A DNA stretch of 64,000 nucleotides from assembly GCA_023634235.1 (NCBI GenBank), contig JAMKCF010000001.1:30546920-30610919 (forward strand). The letters run 5' to 3'. This stretch comes from Pisaster brevispinus. Its lineage: Eukaryota; Echinodermata; Asteroidea; Forcipulatida; Asteriidae. Position 1 is the stretch's first letter. Every line of letters begins with the position of its first letter. Of the stretch, positions 56,848 to 64,000 are shown one piece after another. The notes under the pieces were generated by a model. The model saw only the letters and a program-made list of their open reading frames with translations, did not search any database and was not told the origin of the DNA. The translations under genes were made by a program, and so were the position numbers.

Positions 56848-57149
56848 CTGAAAAATCAACGAAAAATCAACAAACCAATAAACAAACTCATTTCTCTTGA
56901 GCCATGCTAATCATCTTTACTCGCAGCTGAGAAGCTGATTTATGAAGGACGCGGCTACAACGTCTTTCGATCCGCAGGCATGCAAGGGCGCCTTTTTAGA
57001 CCAGACACATCGACCCATATACACATGTATGACGAAGGACTACGTTTAAAGATCAAAAGTGTTTGATTTCTTCTGAAGGAGAAAAACCGGAGGGCCCGGA
57101 AAAAAACCTTCCTGGCATACATGTAGGTGAGAACCAAGGTAAACTCTAC

Positions 57150-57246
57150 TAAGTACTCTACTCTACTCCAGTAAGGCTCTCTCCGGGAATCGAACCAAGG
57201 CCACAGTGGCAAAAGGCGAGCACATTTCATACGCGCTACTAGACAT
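57150..57246 (-). mobile_element. tRNA-like SINE head, reverse strand
   Basis: On -, GGATGTCTAGTAGCGCGTAT (box-A-like), GCTCGCCTTTTGCCACTGTG and CTTGGTTCGATTCCCGGAGA (box B) lie in tRNA-like spacing. Acceptor-stem pairing was not verified, so a SINE is preferred to a tRNA gene. Confidence 0.6.
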
Positions 57247-58733
57247 CCATGCCATCCAAAGATACACCGTAAAATGTCTATAACATCAGAAAATGTCTAT
57301 ATTCGGGAAATGGTCTCTCTTTTGGCCTCTCTGGTTGATTTGGAAGTAGGTCAATCTTTATGGCTGTCTGCCGGCCGCTACTGGCCTTTCGGCACAAGCC
57401 GGTTGCATCCGTTATATAAGTCTCTTAAGGGTTTAAAATGCTTCTCTGAACACGAATTCAGCTAATAGTAGCAACTAGAGTCAGACCGAAACCGAGATTG
57501 GCAAAAACAGGTCAGCAAAAGACCACACGCACATGAACTGAAATGAAATTGGAGAAATAAGGTTAACAGGACACCAGAAGGGAATGAAAACAAGAAACTG
57601 TTAACGGAGAAGCAATTGTTTTGAAAGCAAATAAATTACATAAAGAAGAAAAAAATCAAGACCAAATAAGAAATTGTATCTAGACCCCTTGCGTTTGATG
57701 TCACACTCTCAAAACGGTGCCCTCTCAGCTAGGCAAAAGTAAGCAGATCAATGGACGGCAGCTGTTATTGGTGCGCAAAAAATGTGCATGTGACCTCAGC
57801 GTACCACCAGCTTTGGCGCGATAAAGCAAGAGGTGTCTATTGACCCAATTCACCCGACGTCATCACGCTATAAAATTTTGCTCACGCCACTCTGGCCCAA
57901 GTGTCAAGCGAGGCGCTTGCCCCCAGATGCTCACCATATAATCTTCGCAGACATTTTGACTCCCAACAGACTGTGCAAGTCTCATGCGTATTTTGAACAA
58001 CGGGACCCATCAAAGTGCGCGAGTTTGTTACGTGGTCGCGCAAAAATTTGGAATACGCGGGATACTCGCACAGCCAATGGGCAGAGAGTAGCAGCGTGTG
58101 ACATCAGTACTTGGGGTAAAATACATACATATGAGTGAAACAGAAACCAAGCATAAACAAATTAGCAGTACTAAAGTTAGACAGCATGCATACTACAGCA
58201 ACTAGAGGATGCCTGGGCGGGGTTAGGGGGAGGGGGGCAAATTGTTCTATAATAAATATATTGGGGACAGGATTTCACAAATTAGGAAAATTCTTAAGAA
58301 TAGCACTCAGGCCCAGGTTCCCTCTTATTCTAGACCAGGAACCTCCCAGATGTTACAATTCAGGAGGTTTACAGACTCTGTGCATTGCCAGAAAATACGA
58401 GGCCTCCTCACGAAACTACTTTTTTTGTAAAAGTAATATCAATATTATAACAATAATATTAATAGACGGGAGATAGTAATACCCAACTTAGGGACGAATC
58501 TTACTGGTATCGCTTCATTGAGTTTTTCAAGAAAACCTTTTGATTTTGTGAAGTGGCCAGCAGTCGCAAACTGGCGCAGAATACTATTTCTCTGTCCATG
58601 TGGTGATTGGCTTGAGTCAAATCCCGCTCCAGTCAATTTTGTCTCCATTTACCCCAAGTTGACACCTCACAAAACAGCGCACTACATGTAGACTACACAG
58701 CCTTGACAGTTCAGTACACAATGTACTGTTAAA

Positions 58734-59000
58734 ATGTCACAATGTCAGACTTCAAAACAGAGTGCCAGTGTGTCCGGCCTGGCTCCTCCTATCAAGATGT
58801 TTGAGCGTGAAACCAGACTTTCTGCTTCTTCTCACCCATACACTCTTGCTTTGCTGACATTTAGAACAAGGAGCCATTCCAGCAGCTTTAGTCCACGTAC
58901 TGCATCTCTTTGGAACTCCTTGCCTGGTGCATGTTTCCCTCCATTCCACAATCTAGACTGTTTCAAGAGGAATATCAACTCCTACCTTCAGCTCCCCTGA
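58734..59000 (+). pseudogene. C-terminal end of a LINE reverse-transcriptase ORF
   Basis: The 88-residue frame includes KMFERETRLSASSHPYTLA, SHSSSFSPRTASLWNSLPGA and DCFKRNINSYLQLP, ending TGA. HPYTL...R..SFSPRTASLWNSLP...F.....FKRNIN is the common C-terminal tail of Jockey/CR1/L2-like non-LTR elements (recalled). No polymerase domain upstream; a 5'-truncated insertion. It may be the best-preserved mobile-element protein in the window. Confidence 0.82.
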
Positions 59001-59539
59001 GTTATTTTCATCTTAAATGTTTCATTCTTTAAGCCTTGTTTGGGGTGAACTTGCATAACAAAATATATAAACAAATGAATAAATAAACAATTGATGCCCC
59101 ACCCGCACTCCTTCTCTGGCTCACACCTTGATCCAAGCCCAAATGACATCCAGCTGTTTTGATCAGAAATTGATTGCTTCGTAAATGCGTCCTCACAGCC
59201 TGGCTTTACACATGCTCAATCATTTTTACCCCTTCCCTCCTTTAACTAATGAGAAACAATTTCTTGGTGGATGGATTCCCTCGTAATTGCCAGACAAGCT
59301 GGTATTACGAGTGGACCAGATCACGGCCACGCACCACGCACCGTTGGTTACAGTCACACTGCCAGATGCAGTGCCAAGGGGCGGGGGGGGGGGGGGGGGG
59401 GGGAGGGAGGGAGGGCTGGGGAAGATTGCAAATTGATACCAGCCTGCCCTGGGATGCATTCAATCATAACAGTATGTGAAGTGAGTCAAGGTACCATTAA
59501 TGGTCGGATATTGTCCTTGTCCTTAGGTTAAGGGTACAT

Positions 59540-60100
59540 GTATGAGACATCATTGGTTTGTAGAAGAGCGCATTCATTCCAATCCTCTATTTTTCAAGAA
59601 ACATGTCACAAAGGGATGGTACATCATTGGTTTTTGGAAGAGTACATTCATTCCAATCCTCTAGTTTTTAAGAAACATTTCATAAAGGGATGGTACATCA
59701 TTGGTTTTAGGAAGAGTACATTCATTCCAATCCTCTAGTTTTCAAGAAACATATCATAAAGGGATGGTACATCATTGGGTTTTTGGAAGAGTACATTCAT
59801 TCCAATCCTCTAGTTTTCAAGAAACATATCAAAAAGGGACAGTACATCATTGGTTTTTGGTAGAGTACATTCATTCCAATCCTCAAGTTTTCAAGAAACA
59901 TATCATACAGAGATGGTACATCCTTGGTTTTGGAAGAGTACATTCATCCTATCCTCTAGTTTTTCTAGAAACATGTCATAAAGGGATGGTACATCATTGG
60001 TTTTTGGAAGAGCAAATTCATTCCAATCCTCTAGTTTTCAAGAAACATGTCATAAAGGGATGGTACACGATTGGTTTTTGGAAGAGTACATTTATGCGAG
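59540..60100 (+). repeat. 77-bp satellite, about 7 copies
   Basis: Unit: GAGTACATTCATTCCAATCC, TCTAGTTTTCAAGAAACATA, TCATAAAGGGATGGTACATC, ATTGGTTTTTGGAA. Copies start near 59564, 59640, 59715, 59792, 59869, 59936 and 60009. It is the reverse complement of 32040-32335. The unit has no stop in several frames, which explains ORFs of 66 and 176 residues. Confidence 0.93.
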
Positions 60101-60117
60101 ACCCGTTCAAATTTTTC

Positions 60118-60560
60118 ATAAAATGTAGAGTGTCGTGGCTGAATGGTCTAGCGCACCAAACTCAAGCTCTGGTGTTTCTGATCAGCACAGTGCGGGTTCA
60201 AGTCACTTTTTGTCTTCAAGCAAGACACTAAAGCTCGGTTCATACTTCCTGCAAATGCAAATGTGAATGCGGAGCGAGTTGTGGTGACGCATTAATCCGT
60301 ACGCGCTAACACTTCCAATTGTGACGCAAGGAAATTGAACCGGGCTTTAACCATTGTTGCTTTGTCCTTCAGATGGGACGTGAAACCGTTTTTCCCGTGT
60401 GTTGCGCACTTGAATAGAACCTAATACATTTAAGAGAAAGGGAGTTTGCCCTGGTGTTTCTGCCTGGTCTGACATCAATATGGCCCCACCTCGCCTTAGA
60501 TCCCTTCCAAGGTGTTGTATAGACGATTGTTCCGTCCATTCTTAAAAATTTCCACTAGGT
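60118..60560 (+). mobile_element. tRNA(Leu/Ser)-headed SINE interrupted by a MITE
   Basis: Head: GTCGTGGCTGAATGGTCTAG (box A) and CAGTGCGGGTTCAAGTCACT (box B). The body CTTCAAGCAAGACACT continues after the insertion as AACCATTGTTGCTTTGTCCT and TCAGATGGGACGTGAAACCG. The inserted element occupies 60229-60350. Confidence 0.82.
60229..60350. mobile_element. AAGC(T/C)CGGTTCA MITE nested in a SINE
   Basis: Left AAAGCTCGGTTCATACTTCC and right GGAAATTGAACCGGGCTTTA are inverse ends with TA on both sides. Relative of 32742-32869. The interruption gives relative age: SINE first, MITE later. Confidence 0.83.
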
Positions 60561-60563
60561 TTC

Positions 60564-60937
60564 AGGGCTCGAATTTGACACTGGACTGCCGGCCCGAGGC
60601 CAGTGATTTTAGCCTCGGGCCAGTAAACTCATGACCTGACAAGTCCGGCAGTCTTGTGTTTTTCAATTGAACAATAGCCACTGTGTAATATCTTTAACAG
60701 AAAGAAAACGTGTTCAAATGTTGACCTTGAGTCTGGTATTTATACAATTCCGTTGAGTATCAAAACAATACTAACCCATAAATACAAATGAGAAAAATGT
60801 ACAGTTTACATGTGAAACTGTGCAGAAAGCTCTTTCTCATAAAGATTCTGGGTCTTGCGAAATAAATCCTGGTCCGGTAAACATTTTGAGCTACAACTCC
60901 TGCGGTCTTACAAAATTTTATCCCAAATTCGAGCCCT
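60564..60937. mobile_element. GGGCTCGAATTTGA-family MITE, copy 3
   Basis: AGGGCTCGAATTTGACACTG to TCCCAAATTCGAGCCCTG: 14-bp TIR GGGCTCGAATTTGA perfect on the left and one base off (GGGCTCGAATTTGG) on the right. Interior as in the copy at 16898. Confidence 0.88.
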
Positions 60938-62180
60938 GGGTTTGATAACTGTGTGCCAGGAGTGTCATTTATGACAGATATGACGCATTATATGTACAGT
61001 AGGCCTACACATGTACTTGTACACGAATATCATTCCTACAAGTGTATATTGTTATAACGGCAGGCCATGAACTTCGCTCTTGGAGGGGCACGGCAATTTT
61101 CCTGTGGTGAAGGGGCACTCTATGAGGAACATGTAAATTTGTATTGGAACTTTGCAACTTAGGGCACCACAGCAAAAGCACAGGGCACCACAGGGCAATT
61201 GCTGTGGGTGCCGTGGGTTATTTCGAGGCCTGTAACGTCAGTTGTACATGAAAACTGCACTGTTATCAATCCTCTTCGTTCTGTTTCAGTCTCAAAGTCA
61301 GGTTTTGTTAAAAAAATTAAACGAAAAAAATATATATGAATTAAACAAACTGTTTCCTGGAGTGTATACATGTAGTGCTGTGGGACAATGCAAAATGTTT
61401 TACTGATTGTTGTTTACATTTATTACTGCACCCACTCCCAACGAAAAAACACACACACTATTTTTGTCTTGTGTAAAATTCTTGGACTTTAGATTTCTAT
61501 TGTGTAAGGCCGCACCTCGAGCGGCCTTTTGTGCCACAAAAAAATATATAATTAAAATAAAAGTATTTTCAATGCTACGGTTCAAGTATATCAGAGAGCG
61601 TGGATTCTTATATCTGAAGAAATTACCAGTGTATTTTTTATCACCGGAAGGAAATGTTTTTCTGAAGAAAAAGAGTCTGAAATCCGATCAATGTCTTTAA
61701 TTTCTCCTCCGTGGTCATTGCCTCTAAAGTTCCATTTTGTCCTTGGGGTTGTTGCTGTGGTAACTTTCAATAACTCACAGATGTAACCTCTGACATCAAA
61801 ACTGTAGCATATCTTTTTCTCTCTGTTTCTTTCTGGTCTTTAAAAAAAAATATTCCCTGGAGGTAATAATTCTGTGGTACACCGCAGCTAATGTACAAAT
61901 GCCCCGAACAATCAGCTCATTCTTTACAAGTCTACACTCAGCAGCACGGCCCTTCCATGGCAAAAACAGCCCAACTCAAATAATGACATTTTGAGAATAT
62001 AAGCAAGTACAGAGATTAAGCTGTTTTGCCATAAAAAATGGGATGAAAGTGTATTAAAAGAGACTGAGATAGGACATGTTATATTAAAAAAACATACATG
62101 TACATGTACATACATGTAGTATGCCTTTATAACTTTGTAATGGATAATGCGGCCCCTCAATTTGCCCAGAAATGATCTTA
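60938..62180. other. Upstream region, part 2
   Basis: 61063-61234 is a diverged inverse copy of 1499-1648 (TGAACTTCGCTCTTGGAGGG, GCACGGCAATTTTCCTG, CAGGGCACCACAGGGCAATT). 61240-62100 shows nothing I recognise. 62093-62120 is an ACATGTACATGTACATACAT run. Confidence 0.5.
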
Positions 62181-63259
62181 GGCCGAACAAAATAATAGTT
62201 GTGTTTCCGGTTACCCGACCGTCCCTAGAAAATCACGCCGACCCTGTATCTTTTTATTCCAAAAAACGATATAAAATAAAATCTTATGGTGCCGACCCTA
62301 AACCTCATTTTTGTGCACATCGTCAAATTTTGTGAAGTAACTTTATTGCCAAATTAAATTCTTGCCAAACTATTTATTATTTAACTTAAAATGTAGGTTT
62401 TTAAAAGGAAATCTACCGGTAAATTCAAGATATCCAGCTCGTTTTCTGTCGATAAAGTCCCTGGTATTTACTAGCTGCGATCGTTAATTTCAGTATACGA
62501 ACGTTAAAACATGCATGCACGTTGTTAGTCTGGCTCTCTCCTCGAAGTCCCATACTACAATACGTAGGCGAGTAGGGAAATACACAACCCAATTTTCCAG
62601 GGGTTAGAAGACGCGCGGTGGAGTCTAATCACAACCTTCTTCCTGTGATATATCATACAAAATTGTAACCTCGTTTTCACAAACACATCGCTCTCGCCCC
62701 ACAATTTTCCCCAATGTGCGTCGTCGACCGATCGTTCCACCGATCGTTTAATCGAAAATGTACTGCAAAAGAAGCGATTTTAAACAAGCGATCCTTTATT
62801 CACGAATCCATGGAAATGGTTGTTGATGAAAAAAGTTTTATTAAGGGCAGAAATTAGGGGAAAAGATCGTTCAAAAACGCAAGTTTGCGAACTTCACTTC
62901 CGTTTTTTTTGTTTTTTGTTTTTTTTTTAGCTTCAATAATTGTATCATGGAGGAAGATTGTATGCACCTTTGAGTGTTTAGATAAAATATGTATCAATCA
63001 TGGCAGAACCCATGTATTCACAAACCATCAAATCAGTGAATAGACAGTGCTCATAGGTACTATTGACATTTACAACAACAAATTTGACGTGGTCAGTCTT
63101 TCAATTGAGCGCGCAAAATAAAAAAATATCGGAACATTAGCCTACCCTAATTTTCGGAGCCATAAAAACTTTAAGCAAAAAAAAAAGTTATTGCCTACCT
63201 ACCTACCCTATTCCCCTGCCACAGTGTAATAGGAAACACAGGTATTCTTTTGTTTGGCC
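62181..63259. mobile_element. PIF/Harbinger-like non-autonomous element with TTA target duplication
   Basis: Left end GGCCGAACAAAATAATAGTT, right end ATACCTGTGTTTCC in reverse: the right end reads GGAAACACAGGTATTCTTTT then GTTTGGCC. The TIR is about 28 bp with a few mismatches. TTA lies directly outside both ends (62178-62180, 63260-63262). A 3-bp TTA duplication and a GG-starting TIR are typical of PIF/Harbinger. 1079 bp, no transposase. 62700-62880 is homologous to part of the element at 38435-39941. Confidence 0.82.
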
Positions 63260-63262
63260 TTA

Positions 63263-64000
63263 TATGAAAACCCAAAATTGTCGCGTTGGGCTGTTTTGCC
63301 ATGAGCAGTCATATCTGGGAACTCGTTTGTTTATAAAGGTACATTGTGTGAGTTCAAGGATTGGTAAACACTCCAAAAATTTACGACCCGACGACCAACA
63401 AAAACTATACATGTTCTACACACAAGCATATTAACTAAAATTATACGCAAAATCATACATTATGAGCTGAAGTTAGCGCCACATCTTACCACCACAAAAA
63501 TGCAGAAAAGAAAGACTGAGGTTCCCGAAAAAAGAAAAAAAATACAATGAGATTGTTATGAAGCAGCGTTCTATAGACCATGTGACCAGTGACATCACAC
63601 GTTTACAAAAGAGCCACAGACCCCGGACTTCCTGCAGGCACAATTTGCATAAATAAATAACGTATTCAATGACAACATAAAATAATACATTTTATGAAGA
63701 TTGCACTCGTCATCTTTCGATTTGAAGAGAGGGGCCAGGGAGGCACATCTCAGAGCTTGTTCAGCAGCTCTTTTCGTAATTCTTGATTTCATGAGGTAAT
63801 TACCAGGGATGAGAGTCATCTTGTTGTTAAAAAAGTCTGAAACTACATGTTGGATCCAAATTTTAGGACATAGGGCCTACTTGAAATGATGGCGTTTCTA
63901 CCTTTTGGTAACCCCTAGGGAGGCTTTGGAAGTCAAATGGCTTTTAGGAACAGTGTCCTACATGTAAGCACAAGTGAAGTAGATCAAAGTGTCAGTCTTT
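63263..64000. other. Right edge of window
   Basis: 63890-63990 resembles 31165-31250 (GGAACAGTGTCCTACATGTA / AAGTAGATCAAAG), a dispersed repeat. No catenin 5' exon, promoter or other gene could be recognised. Confidence 0.45.

Larger units (their letters stand above)
56848..59530. other. Upstream catenin intron or 5' region, part 1
   Basis: 57150-57246 is a SINE head. 57690-58130 is a GC-richer block (TTGACCCAATTCACCCGACG, TGGTCGCGCAAAAATTTGGA, CACAGCCAATGGGCAGAG), possibly a promoter-like or repeated segment. 58300-58400 is a repeat shared with 22055-22165. 58610-58680 (TCAAATCCCGCTCCAGTCAA) is a SINE fragment also at 29205. A LINE end lies at 58734 and a G21 run at 59382-59402. Confidence 0.45.

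Noticed and set aside
59538..60231. Long + ORFs (66 and 176 residues) with repeating [20 protein letters not shown]
   Set aside because: They are translations of the 77-bp satellite, whose unit is open in several frames; the peptide changes frame each unit and there is no start context or splice structure.

Overview
The window is genomic DNA of a marine deuterostome, most likely an echinoderm (starfish or relative). The evidence is intron-rich, GT-AG-spliced coding exons buried in AT-rich sequence, many short terminal-inverted-repeat (TIR) elements and tRNA-derived SINEs, and frequent TACATGTA motifs. The species call rests on repeat style and protein similarity recalled from memory, not on a search. 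No bacterial, viral or CRISPR feature was seen.

Only two protein-coding genes can be supported. (1) At the left edge, on +, lies the last coding exon (92-608) of ceramide-1-phosphate transfer protein (CPTP, GLTP fold), with all five expected C1P-headgroup residues. (2) On -, from 56847 down to 15139, 27 exons encode a p120/delta-catenin family armadillo protein (CTNND1/CTNND2/ARVCF/PKP4 group). Splice sites and phases join without a break into 1169 codons plus a stop. The order is N-terminal coiled coil (first codons lie beyond the window), low-complexity Tyr/Pro/Asp linker, nine-repeat-type armadillo domain with a CFG/poly-Lys insert, a variable tail built from phase 1-1 cassette exons, and a C-terminal DSWV PDZ ligand. 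The two genes converge tail to tail across about 14.5 kb.

The catenin has several features worth following. Three tandem homologous cassette exons each end in R(D/E)S(V/M)S(A/Q)YS(E/D)EG. A 27-nt microexon duplicates the CFG motif. The last two exons carry two ITIM-like tyrosine motifs (LNYASL, VVYAQV).

The rest is repeats. 609-15138 (intergenic) holds tandem repeats, SINEs, MITEs and an ATTCTGTA-motif array. The catenin introns hold a TTAA-flanked piggyBac-like MITE, a telomere-like array between inverted repeats, a 1.5-kb TA-flanked TIR element inserted in a minisatellite, SINEs, a dead non-LTR retrotransposon end and several minisatellites. 56848-64000 (upstream of the first visible catenin exon) holds a LINE 3' end, a 77-bp satellite also found inverted 27 kb away, and a PIF/Harbinger-like element with TTA target duplication. 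Most short ORFs in the window come from these repeats and are not genes.
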